In this document: positions 18,247-26,375 of the stretch, one piece after another | Numbering within the stretch: the first letter of the stretch is position 1 | Layout: every line of letters starts with the position of its first letter | Origin: Anaerolineae bacterium | GTDB lineage: Bacteria; Chloroflexota; Anaerolineae; Aggregatilineales; Phototrophicaceae | Reading direction: 5' to 3' | Assembly (NCBI GenBank): GCA_023382675.1 | Contig: JAHDWN010000001.1 | Coordinates: 164,345 to 228,344, forward strand | DNA length: 64,000 nucleotides | Notes under the pieces: generated by a model | Seen by the model: only the letters and a program-made list of their open reading frames with translations | Databases searched by the model: none | What the model was told of the DNA's origin: nothing | Made by a program: the position numbers and the translations under genes

Positions 18247-19230
18247 TCAGGATGTGGGAGCGCCAAGCAAGATTCGAAAGCACGAACCCTTGTTGAGTTC
18301 GGTCTGCACCTGGATCTCCCCACCGTGCAGATTGACAATCTCTTTAACGATTGCAAGCCCAAGCCCGGTGCCCGGAATCGCTGCATCTTCGACGCGACGC
18401 CCACGATGAAAGCGTGAAAACAGTTGGGGTAAATCTTCTGGCGCAATCCCCAGTCCTGTATCCTGAATATCGACGTAGATCCGGCGCGATTCAGAATCCC
18501 AGCCACTTGCGACAATGACACTTCCTTGCGGCGTATATTTGATGGCATTATCGATAAGATTGGAGAAAACGCGCTCAAGTTGCTCACGCTCACCCCGCGT
18601 AGCTGGTATAAACGTACCGGGCTTCCATTCAAGAACCAGGCCGGCAGAGCGTGCGTTTGGAGCAAATTGTTCAATCACACTGCTGACAAGTTCGTTGATG
18701 CTAATATCAGAGAATCTTTCGGCAGGATTGGACATATAAATGCGAGATAGGTCAAGAATGTTCTCGATCATGTCACTAAGACGATGCACTTGCTGGCGAA
18801 TTTCTTGAACGTAACGCGCCTGGTTTTCTGGCTTCCCCCGTTCGAGCAGATCGAGTTTGATCAACATGCTAGCCAGCGGCCCGCGCAACTCGTGCGCTAC
18901 GTCGCCTACAAGTCGTGTCTTGAGCTGATCGATTTCCTGCAAGCGATGATTCGCTTCCTCCAGCGCACGGGTTCGTTTTATCAGCTCATCATGAACACCG
19001 AGCATTTCGTTCGCAAAGAAGGAAAGAATTTCCCTTTCTTCGTTTGGCAAATCGGGGCTGTTTTGATCGGTCTTTGTTTGTCCAGACCGCCTTGCAAGTT
19101 GTGTCATCGCCTGGAGGCGAGTCCGGTCGATCTTGTTGGTCACAAGTCGCGGATCTTGAGAGACTTCAGCGTCCTTGGGAGCGGAATGTAAGGTTTCGGC
19201 CTGCTCCGAGAGTGTGCGCATTTTGCTCAT
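18247..19230 (-). CDS. Soluble sensor histidine kinase
   Basis: 327 residues from the chosen ATG (GGACGGAAG upstream). No transmembrane segment is seen. A coiled region (about 70-100; EEANHRLQEIDQLKTRL) leads into a HisKA domain with phosphoacceptor His113 in DVAHELRGP, and a HATPase domain with N box FSNLIDNAIKYTP, G1 DTGLGI, F box FSRFHRG and G2 GTGLGLAI. The frame is open upstream to near the stop of the bactofilin-like gene, so a longer product starting at a TTG about 19374 is possible. It is the last gene of a minus-strand run beginning with an ECF sigma factor. No response regulator lies beside it. Confidence 0.9.
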   Translation of the reverse strand: MSKMRTLSEQAETLHSAPKDAEVSQDPRLVTNKIDRTRLQAMTQLARRSGQTKTDQNSPDLPNEEREILSFFANEMLGVHDELIKRTRALEEANHRLQEIDQLKTRLVGDVAHELRGPLASMLIKLDLLERGKPENQARYVQEIRQQVHRLSDMIENILDLSRIYMSNPAERFSDISINELVSSVIEQFAPNARSAGLVLEWKPGTFIPATRGEREQLERVFSNLIDNAIKYTPQGSVIVASGWDSESRRIYVDIQDTGLGIAPEDLPQLFSRFHRGRRVEDAAIPGTGLGLAIVKEIVNLHGGEIQVQTELNKGSCFRILLGAPTS

Positions 19231-19383
19231 TGCTTCCGTCCATCCATGTGTCTCACACCGAGAAGCAGGGTTTACAGCGAGTTCGGTCGATAATCTCTCA
19301 ATTGCTATTGTAGATGCAGCAGAGGGGTGGGCGTCAAAAGACTTCCACAAGGTTACAGAAATCAAGCCTTGCAAGCTGAAAGA

Positions 19384-20457
19384 TCAGCCTTGAACAAAGA
19401 ACCGACGCCGAGTCTGCCGGGTTCCCAACCGGGTGTGCAGCGCCGCCCCCAGGCCAAGCGCACACAGCAGCATGGCAACCGCGGCTGCCAATAATCCCGC
19501 GGTCGGAAAGAGTGCGAACAACAACAGGGGCAAAGCAAGCATCACCCCGCCAATCATCGCCATAACCATCGGCGGTGATTGCCAGCCCAATCGGCGCACA
19601 ACCCAATCGCCGACCATCAAAGCGAGAGTCACGGTTCCGGCGAGACCGGTCGCGCCCAGCACAGCGATCAGGATCAGATACAGGGGTGTCAGGATAATAC
19701 CCAGCAACGGCCCAGAGGCCAGGGCAATCATCAAGATTCCGGATAAGCCGGCCGCAAGCGCCAAAGTCGCTAAACCCAGCCCAAACATCCCACGCGGACG
19801 CCTGCGGATAACGTCTTCCATCTGGCTGATCTGATGCGGAAACAAGGCTACACTGAGCGCAGCAAGTCCGGCGAAAGATATACCGGCCACGCCCGCAAAG
19901 ATCCATTGGCTGAGCGGGCTTCCCTGATCGGCAAAGGTTTTGCATGAAGCAAACCCTGTCGGCGATTCGCGCAAATCGTCCACCGCATCAGATTGAACAC
20001 CACAGACTTCAATTGGGCCATTTAATTGTGCGCTCGAATCCAGCGTCACCCCACTCCCACTCAACGTTAAGGCACCGCCAATGTGTCCTTTCACTGTGAG
20101 CTGCGCGCCAACGAGACTCGTTTCGCCCTCAATGACGCTGGTTTGCCCCAGAAACACGTCCCCACCCATCACAGTGAGATCACCCAAAATGTGCCCATCA
20201 ACCACGATCGGCGCTCCGGATAACGCGATGAGCGCTACATCGTCATTGATCTGGCTGCCCTTTTGCAAGGTGATCGTATCGCTGGCAATGACAACCAGCG
20301 AGTCGCGCTCGCCGGTGAAGGTAAAGGGGGTGTTGGCGAAAACGATGTTGCTTCCAAGCTGCATAGACGCCAGATCGCGACGCTGCCCGGCCAACAACAC
20401 GATCATCACCACGATGACGACGAGAAATATCAGGAGAAGGATTCGGCGACTACGCAT
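19384..20457 (-). CDS. Bactofilin-like domain fused to multi-pass membrane region
   Basis: 357 residues: an N-terminal membrane segment (about 5-23), then a beta-helix-like stretch with repeated short hydrophobic strands and Gly turns (about 50-150; DGHILGDLTVMGGDVFLGQ and similar), as in bactofilins or polymer-forming cytoskeletal proteins, then five or more membrane segments (about 180-340). A pair of Cys residues near 147 and 168 flanks the junction. The beta part probably faces outward, acting as a scaffold or sensor; this is inference. It lies 17 bp after the anti-sigma candidate gene, in the same run. Confidence 0.75.
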   Translation of the reverse strand: MRSRRILLLIFLVVIVVMIVLLAGQRRDLASMQLGSNIVFANTPFTFTGERDSLVVIASDTITLQKGSQINDDVALIALSGAPIVVDGHILGDLTVMGGDVFLGQTSVIEGETSLVGAQLTVKGHIGGALTLSGSGVTLDSSAQLNGPIEVCGVQSDAVDDLRESPTGFASCKTFADQGSPLSQWIFAGVAGISFAGLAALSVALFPHQISQMEDVIRRRPRGMFGLGLATLALAAGLSGILMIALASGPLLGIILTPLYLILIAVLGATGLAGTVTLALMVGDWVVRRLGWQSPPMVMAMIGGVMLALPLLLFALFPTAGLLAAAVAMLLCALGLGAALHTRLGTRQTRRRFFVQG

Positions 20458-20474
20458 CTAAGTACCTTACTGGC

Positions 20475-21029
20475 TCAGGCATCTTCCGTAGGTTGGTTTC
20501 GCTGTTGATTGACATAGCGCGCAATCCACAACAGCGCAATCGGAATCAGTACGAGGACTGCCGCCGGAGTCTGTGGATTGTTTTGAAGAAGTTGCTGAGC
20601 CGATTCAACCAAGGTCTGCAACCCATTCATAAGATACAGCAGCATCGATGAAAGGCTCTTGATCAACCCGCTGAGAACGGCTGCATTGCCCAGGCTGTTC
20701 AATATGAGCCAACCCAATGCCGCTAACAATGGCATCAAGAGCAGCGCCAGCAACGCCAGAGCAAGTGAGAGCGCCAGCCCTGCCGTCTGTGATAACGGCT
20801 GCGCTTGCAGTCCCTCGGCTAACTTCGCCATGATCTTCAGGGCAAGGCGTTCCGGCGCACGTTCCATGGGCGCGGTGCGTAACAACCTGTCCACCTGGCG
20901 CAAGCGGCTGTAGATCTCGGCGTCCTCGGGCGCTTCATCGAGCTGGCGAAACAGTTCCTGGCGTGCATCCAAGGACAGTTGTTCATCAAGCGCCTCTTGC
21001 ATGAGGCGGCGGTGACGTTGATTTGCCAT
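20475..21029 (-). CDS. Membrane-anchored anti-sigma factor candidate
   Basis: 184 residues. The N-terminal 75 residues are charged and helical with the LDxQLSxDxRxELxxxLxxxPE pattern of anti-sigma N-terminal domains, but the zinc ligands (HxxxCxxC) of the ZAS type are missing. One or two long hydrophobic segments follow (about 82-115) and another near the end (about 158-172). Its ATG overlaps the stop of the ECF sigma gene by one base (TGATG), which indicates translational coupling and is the main reason for the anti-sigma call. A zinc-independent mode of sigma binding is inferred. Confidence 0.72.
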   Translation of the reverse strand: MANQRHRRLMQEALDEQLSLDARQELFRQLDEAPEDAEIYSRLRQVDRLLRTAPMERAPERLALKIMAKLAEGLQAQPLSQTAGLALSLALALLALLLMPLLAALGWLILNSLGNAAVLSGLIKSLSSMLLYLMNGLQTLVESAQQLLQNNPQTPAAVLVLIPIALLWIARYVNQQRNQPTEDA

Positions 21030-21676
21030 CAGGCATTCTCCAGTAAGAGCTTGTGCATACCCGGCACAGTCTTTGGATCGATATGATCGGCGAGCATTTG
21101 CCGCGCCCTGAACAAGCGACTCTTAATCGCGCTCTCTGTGGTATCCAGAATATCGGCGATTTCCACGTAGGAATAATCGTACCAATAGCGCAAAACTACC
21201 GCTGCGCGGTAATCGGGTGGCAACTGCCCCAGCATTTTTTGGATAGCTTGACTTTGCTCCCGCAATATCGTTACATCTTCAGGCTCAGGTTCGTCTTCGC
21301 GCAGGGTGAGATTGGGCAATGGGTCTTCCAATGACAACCACTGCATTCGTCGGCGACGAATACGATCGATGCAGTAATTCGATGCAATCGTCAAAAGCCA
21401 GGTCTTGAATGAGCGTGAGGGATCGTATCGATGCAGATTCAAAAAAGCGCGCAAGAAAGCCTCTTGTGACGCATCTTCTGCTTCGCCTCGGTCGTATAAC
21501 ATGCGATAGCATAAGTTATAGACAGCATCTTGATAGGTATAGACAAGCTCGGCAAACGCCGCTTGATCACCATCAAGCGCAGCACTCACCCACTCTAATA
21601 TGACCGGATCCGACGTGGACACAATTTCGCTCCCAGGTTCTGGGGCATCTTGACCAAACTCTGTCCTGACCTCCAC
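21029..21676 (-). CDS. ECF-family RNA polymerase sigma factor
   Basis: 215 residues with region 2 (about 40-105; YNLCYRMLYDRGEAEDASQE, then FKTWLLTIASNYCIDRIRRR) and region 4 (about 140-195; LPPDYRAAVVLRYWYDYSYVEIADIL, then ESAIKSRLFRAR). No region 3 is present, as usual for ECF factors. The start is a GTG. It heads a minus-strand run with a membrane anti-sigma candidate, a bactofilin-like protein and possibly the histidine kinase. The inducing signal is unknown. Confidence 0.95.
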   Translation of the reverse strand: MEVRTEFGQDAPEPGSEIVSTSDPVILEWVSAALDGDQAAFAELVYTYQDAVYNLCYRMLYDRGEAEDASQEAFLRAFLNLHRYDPSRSFKTWLLTIASNYCIDRIRRRRMQWLSLEDPLPNLTLREDEPEPEDVTILREQSQAIQKMLGQLPPDYRAAVVLRYWYDYSYVEIADILDTTESAIKSRLFRARQMLADHIDPKTVPGMHKLLLENA

Positions 21677-21964
21677 GCCATCTTGTACTTGGACGGCGTT
21701 AACCCTCTATACGCATTAGAATGCAGATGAGTTGCATAGAGTGGAACGGAACGAACACGACCTACAGGACTGAGCTGTCTCAAACGCCACACTACCAGTG
21801 GATATACTCCCCCGTCATTAATATGACTCGAAAGATTCAGTTTGTGAAGTTACGGTTATCCTACCTCCGGGTGTCGTTCGATATGATCACACGAAACCAG
21901 CGTTCACCTGCCGCTTGAACTATCTTCAAGCAACAGCCCTCCGTCACGTGATAAAATGCTGCAC

Positions 21965-23359
21965 ATGAGCCAAACATTTCGCACCCGTCTGACCTTGATT
22001 GGCGTCGCGCTCAGCCTGTTGATCGCGGCGCTTGCTTGTAATCTGACCGATAATGCAACGACGCCAACGCTCGTTTTGCGACCGACGGCGACGCCACCGC
22101 CGACTATCGGTTATGCAACGTTGAGTCCAGAGGAACTGCCACAGCAAGCACCGACGCTGGCCCCACGCACAGAGACTCAGATGCTGAGTTTGATCAACCA
22201 GGTTCAAACGGATCGTCTGATGCAGAACGTGTGGACGCTGGTCAACTTTGGCACACGCCACATTCTGTCGCCCTCAAATCTGCCCGATCGCGGCATCGGC
22301 GCAGCCCGGCAGTACGTGTTGGATCAGTTCAACCAGATCGCAGTCAATTCACGCGGCAATTTCTCTGTCGATCAGCAACCTGTTCCCGTGAATTTTGCTG
22401 GAACTAACGTGACCGGGGTCAACATCATCGGCATCATTCCAGGCGAAGAAATCGGCGGCGGCATCATTGTTCTAGGCGCGCACTACGACAGCATCACGCT
22501 GAACGTGGAAGATGGCAACGCCTATGCGCCAGGCGCAAATGACAACGCCACCGGCATTGCGGCGCTGTTGGAGATCGCGCGCATTTTGAGCCAGGATCGC
22601 TACCGCGCGACCATCGTTTTTGTTGCGTTCGACGCAGAAGAAATCGGGCGCGAGGGCAGCAAGCTTTTTGTCGAACAGTACGTGCGTCCGCAAGGGCTTG
22701 ACATCCGTGGCATGATCAATCTGGACATCATCGGCAGCAATACCGCTCCCAACGGCGCTATCGACCCGACCAGTATCCGCGTGTTTTCTGAAGGCCCGAA
22801 TGACTCGGCATCACGTCGACTCGCACGCAGCCTCGGTCTTCTGGCACAGCAATACATGCCCGACCTGCGCATTTACGTGGAAAACAGCGTTGACCGCCCA
22901 ACGCGTTATGGCGATCACATTAGCTTCAGCGATGCCGGTTATCCGGCTGTACGTTTCATCGAAACGCTGGAAGACACGAATCGCCAGCACACTGACCTGG
23001 ATAACCTGGACGATATTCAACCCGGTTATCTGACACAAAATACTCAGATGCTGCTCACGCTGATGCTATCGTTGGCGGATGGCCCGCGTCCGCCAGCCAA
23101 TATCGTCCTGCGCGAAGAAGGTAATAACCTGCGTACCCTGCTCTGGGACCCGGTGCCGGATGCGGCGGCCTATATCATCGCCTTTCGCCGTCCCGGTTCA
23201 ACCGAGTATGCGCAAGCACTCCGCTGGGCAGATGTCAGCAACCGAAGCGTGACCTGGGACGGCTTCATCCCACAGAACTTCGAAGCCGTTGCCATCGCCA
23301 CGGAAAACAGTCGTGGCGTCGTCGGTCCCCTGTCATCCGAGTACATCATTATTCGCTAG
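21965..23359 (+). CDS. M28-family zinc aminopeptidase lipoprotein
   Basis: 464 residues from the second of two close ATGs. A lipoprotein signal with lipobox AALAC precedes a Thr/Pro linker. The M28 domain (about 85-370) has the zinc ligands in order: GAHYDSI, then APGANDNATG, FVAFDAEEIG (catalytic Glu) and a His-containing block near YGDHISF and RQHTDLDNLDD. A short fibronectin-like tail follows (about 375-460; LLWDPVPDAAAYI). The enzyme should remove N-terminal residues from peptides outside the membrane. A -10-like TAAAAT at 21952-21957 sits so close to the start that the transcript may be leaderless. Confidence 0.9.
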   Translation: MSQTFRTRLTLIGVALSLLIAALACNLTDNATTPTLVLRPTATPPPTIGYATLSPEELPQQAPTLAPRTETQMLSLINQVQTDRLMQNVWTLVNFGTRHILSPSNLPDRGIGAARQYVLDQFNQIAVNSRGNFSVDQQPVPVNFAGTNVTGVNIIGIIPGEEIGGGIIVLGAHYDSITLNVEDGNAYAPGANDNATGIAALLEIARILSQDRYRATIVFVAFDAEEIGREGSKLFVEQYVRPQGLDIRGMINLDIIGSNTAPNGAIDPTSIRVFSEGPNDSASRRLARSLGLLAQQYMPDLRIYVENSVDRPTRYGDHISFSDAGYPAVRFIETLEDTNRQHTDLDNLDDIQPGYLTQNTQMLLTLMLSLADGPRPPANIVLREEGNNLRTLLWDPVPDAAAYIIAFRRPGSTEYAQALRWADVSNRSVTWDGFIPQNFEAVAIATENSRGVVGPLSSEYIIIR

Positions 23360-23361
23360 GT

Positions 23362-23393
23362 GGATTTAAAACGAGGCGGTCGTCGCGACCGCC
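23362..23393 (-). terminator. Terminator for pspA, shared hairpin with convergent gene
   Basis: GGCGGTCG and CGACCGCC form an 8-bp perfect stem with a 3-base loop (23375-23393). Read leftwards it is followed by TCGTTTTAAA, a fair T tract, so it should end the pspA transcript; it may also serve the convergent M28 gene. Confidence 0.75.
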
Positions 23394-23404
23394 CCGGTAT
23401 TTCT

Positions 23405-24100
23405 CTAGCCTTCGCTGCTCGCACCACCGCTCAACAGGCGGCGACGGCGTTCGTCAAGCTGCCGTTCGATTTCGCCCGTGCGGACGACCTCGTCGATCTG
23501 TTCGGAGATGTTGCGTGTCGCCATTTCCAGGCGAGCATCCTCCGTATCCAGACGGGTGCGAATTTGATCGGCCAGGCTGCTGATTTCCTTGTCGCTCGTG
23601 GACGCAAGGCTATCCAGGCTCTTGATCGTGCGGGTCGTGACCTTCTTCGCTTCAGTGAGTTCAATCAGCGCGCGCAGATGTTCACGTTCCTGGCGAATGG
23701 AGGTCAGACGAGACTCTAGTTTCAGGCGCATGTCCAACATTGCCTGATATTGGCGTTCCTGTTCCTGCCACTGCTCGTAGTACTCCTGCGAGAGCTGTTG
23801 CTTGGTGTTCAGTTCCGCCTGGGCCGCCGCAGCAAGATCATCCTTCCCTTTCAGGATCAGGGTATCAATATCGCGATCAAGCTTTTCCGCAGCCGCCGCG
23901 AACTCCTCATATTTGCGCATGAGTGTCTTGACGGTGCCGCCAACCGACGCAGCAGAATCTACTAGCGCTTCCAGATTTTTATCTGCCTGGCGAATATATT
24001 CGTCCATTACGGCAACAGAATTCTGTTCCAGCGCGCGATCTACAATGCTGTGCAGGTTCGCACTAACGAGCGTCTGGACTTTTTCGATGAGCGATGCCAT
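23405..24100 (-). CDS. pspA: PspA/IM30 family membrane-stress protein
   Basis: 231 residues, nearly all helical. The N-terminal amphipathic stretch (ASLIEKVQTLVSANLHSIVD) and the following long coiled coil with the LDEYIRQA-type block (MDEYIRQADKNLEAL) are those of PspA/Vipp1. Such proteins form ring or rod assemblies, related to ESCRT-III, on the inner face of damaged membrane. Length is usual (220-230). The gene is a single unit in this window without PspB/PspC-like partners. The AT-rich 284-bp region upstream towards the cytochrome gene holds no other recognisable gene. Confidence 0.93.
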   Translation of the reverse strand: MASLIEKVQTLVSANLHSIVDRALEQNSVAVMDEYIRQADKNLEALVDSAASVGGTVKTLMRKYEEFAAAAEKLDRDIDTLILKGKDDLAAAAQAELNTKQQLSQEYYEQWQEQERQYQAMLDMRLKLESRLTSIRQEREHLRALIELTEAKKVTTRTIKSLDSLASTSDKEISSLADQIRTRLDTEDARLEMATRNISEQIDEVVRTGEIERQLDERRRRLLSGGASSEG

Positions 24101-24384
24101 CTGGGCGCGTCTCCTCTAGAATAGCAAAATTTCATATCTGAATTACGCACATCAGTGTAACATAGTTGCGGCTCGTTGCGCTCATATTGATCGGCAGCGG
24201 AGCGGCACTCGGCACGCATAAATTGACCTAATAAAAGGCGACTGAATGAGAGACCACCATAAGCAAGATCCTGTTTCATCATCAGTGCGGCTGAGGCAAA
24301 CCAGATTGCCGGAGCGCCCGTAAGTAGGCTATACTTTGCGTTATTGTTAAGGTTGTCACAAATCAACATCGAGAAAGTTTAGCC

Positions 24385-25089
24385 ATGAGTCGTTTGCTAC
24401 CCCGCCTGTTATGGCCTGTGTTGGCCGTCTTGCTTGCTGCCTGTGGTTCAGTCGCAGAGCCAATCTGGGAACAGGCCGGTACTGCGACAAGCGAAGCCGA
24501 GATTCAGGCTGCAAACGCAACAGCGATCGCGCTTGGTCTGCCCTCGCCGACACCGGTGACACCCACTGCCACCGCCACTGAGACATCGACTCCTACCACC
24601 ACCCCGACCCCGATTCCTACAGCTACTGCGACGTTCACCTCCAGCCCGATCCCGCCAACTGAACCGCCAACGCTGGCACCCACGTCGACCACTGCGCCTA
24701 CGATCAACGCAGAAACAGCCGGGGCTATGCCGGTGGGTTTCGAAGACAAGGTGGCGTCTGCGAATCCGGAAGCAGGCATGACACTCTTCAACACTCCGCA
24801 GAATCTACCGAGCGGTCAGGTGTGGATGTGCTCACAATGTCATTCGGTTACACCTGACGAAGCACGGCTGATTGGCCCAGGGCTGTGGAATATCGGTATG
24901 CGGGCAGAAACGCAGGTCGCAGGGCAGGACGCAATCACCTATATTTACACGTCGATAACGCATCCTGGTGACTTTATCGTGCAGGGCGATCCGCCGTACC
25001 CGGAAAACTTGATGCCCAACGACTTTAGCCAGGTCTTCAGTGAAGATAATCTTGCCAACCTGATCGCCTATTTGCTGACCCTGAAGTGA
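24385..25089 (+). CDS. Lipoprotein mono-haem cytochrome c
   Basis: 234 residues. Lipobox LLAAC puts a lipidated Cys at residue 20. A long Thr/Pro linker (about 50-110) keeps the single haem domain away from the membrane. The haem site is CSQCH (Cys149, Cys152, His153); Met210 in NLMPNDF is a good distal ligand. It should carry electrons outside the membrane. A TATACT -10-like box stands about 50 bp upstream. No oxidase or other respiratory gene is close, so its partners are unknown. Confidence 0.9.
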   Translation: MSRLLPRLLWPVLAVLLAACGSVAEPIWEQAGTATSEAEIQAANATAIALGLPSPTPVTPTATATETSTPTTTPTPIPTATATFTSSPIPPTEPPTLAPTSTTAPTINAETAGAMPVGFEDKVASANPEAGMTLFNTPQNLPSGQVWMCSQCHSVTPDEARLIGPGLWNIGMRAETQVAGQDAITYIYTSITHPGDFIVQGDPPYPENLMPNDFSQVFSEDNLANLIAYLLTLK

Positions 25090-25102
25090 GAGGCTATGCT
25101 GA

Positions 25103-25132
25103 CTGACGGGCGTCAGACTTGACGCTCGTCAG
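25103..25132. terminator. Long hairpin between convergent genes
   Basis: CTGACGGGCGTCA and TGACGCTCGTCAG pair over 13 positions, one being G-U in the plus-strand RNA, with loop GACT. It begins 14 bp after the cytochrome stop. There is no T run on either side. Confidence 0.6.
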
Positions 25133-25147
25133 TGTCCATGCGGCGGC

Positions 25148-26311
25148 TCATTGATCAGATGACGATGGTGGCTGTCCGGGAGGATTCGGTTCGATCCATG
25201 CGGCCAATTGCTCGTCGGTCAGATAGATGTTCTTACTCAGCGGAAAGGGATCGACCGGCGATTCAGCACCCATCATCCGGCGAATGGCACGCATCTCCGC
25301 GGTCGTAATCTTCGACATCACACCAAATTCATTGTCCTGATGCGCCTTGCCAAATGCGCGATGAAAAGCAATTCTCTGGAACTGCACGCTCGCCATGTCG
25401 CGCACCAGCAGCGCGCTGGGGTTGACGCCGCGCGTGGTCAGGTCGGTCGAGCGCACCAGCAGCAAGCTCGTCAAGAGCACAGCGACGCCCACCCATTGTA
25501 CGAGAGTGAGCCGTTCATCAAGAACGACAAACGCGAGTGAAAGCGCGACGGCGATTTCTGCCACGGCAATGATGACTGTCCGTAAACTGCCAAATACCTG
25601 GACGCTGGCGAACATCGCTAACCGTGAGATGGCGGTCGTGATTCCCAGGAAGATTATCGGTGTGAGCGCGCCGCGCAGGGAGAACCCGGCAGCAGGCCCG
25701 CTGACCGCCCCCCAGACCATCACAACCAGGACGCCCATCGTCGTCAAGATGTAGAGCGTAACCGTGGGCGAAGGCATTTCAAACAGCACGTACTGGCTGA
25801 GAATCAGGGTTCCGGCAAACATCAGCGCGCTGCCGAGCATCAGGCCAACGCCTAACCAGTTGACGGGTTGGGTGCTGAAGCCGGTTATCAGGCACAGCGC
25901 CAGCATTGACAGCACCACACGGCTAACCATGGCACGCGAAATCGGCTGGCCGCTCAGACGCGCCAGCAGAACAGCAAAAACGATGTACATGCCATTGAGG
26001 AGTTGAACCAGCGAAGCATCGAGCAGCCCCAGACCGCCATAGTAGAAGAGCGATCCAATGCCATTCACCGTGCCGATGACGATGCATCCCAGCAAGCCAG
26101 CCGGGTAAATATAGACATAGCGCCGGTAAAACACGATATAGATGACCCATAACAGAGCAACCGCCACGACCGTGCGGAGAGCAGCCACCGTGAATGGATC
26201 TGCCCCTTCGGTGATCGCCATCTTGCCGAAAATAGGTGCAACACCCAAGAACACCGGTGTCAGAACAGCGGCGGCGACATTATGAGGGCGTGGTGATGGT
26301 CGGGATGTCAT
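25148..26311 (-). CDS. EamA-type drug/metabolite transporter with soluble tail
   Basis: 387 residues with ten hydrophobic segments in two EamA repeats (about 15-140 and 155-290), the usual 10-TM topology of the DMT superfamily. The first repeat contains the GVAPIFGKMAI helix and the second begins around GLMLGSALMFAGTLILSQYVLF. After the last membrane segment comes an unusual hydrophilic tail of about 90 residues ending in a Pro/Ser-rich stretch; most family members stop soon after TM10. Substrate cannot be predicted. It faces the cytochrome gene and is followed upstream by the response regulator-kinase gene on the same strand. Confidence 0.88.
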   Translation of the reverse strand: MTSRPSPRPHNVAAAVLTPVFLGVAPIFGKMAITEGADPFTVAALRTVVAVALLWVIYIVFYRRYVYIYPAGLLGCIVIGTVNGIGSLFYYGGLGLLDASLVQLLNGMYIVFAVLLARLSGQPISRAMVSRVVLSMLALCLITGFSTQPVNWLGVGLMLGSALMFAGTLILSQYVLFEMPSPTVTLYILTTMGVLVVMVWGAVSGPAAGFSLRGALTPIIFLGITTAISRLAMFASVQVFGSLRTVIIAVAEIAVALSLAFVVLDERLTLVQWVGVAVLLTSLLLVRSTDLTTRGVNPSALLVRDMASVQFQRIAFHRAFGKAHQDNEFGVMSKITTAEMRAIRRMMGAESPVDPFPLSKNIYLTDEQLAAWIEPNPPGQPPSSSDQ

Positions 26312-26375
26312 CCTATGCAGCACAACCCGTGGGTCTCAAGAACACAAGCTATGGAAAGTCGGCTGTGATACCACC

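Noticed and set aside
24550-24700. Repetitive ACC/ACT-rich DNA as a microsatellite or CRISPR-like array
   Set aside because: It encodes the Thr/Pro linker of the cytochrome lipoprotein; units are irregular and in frame.
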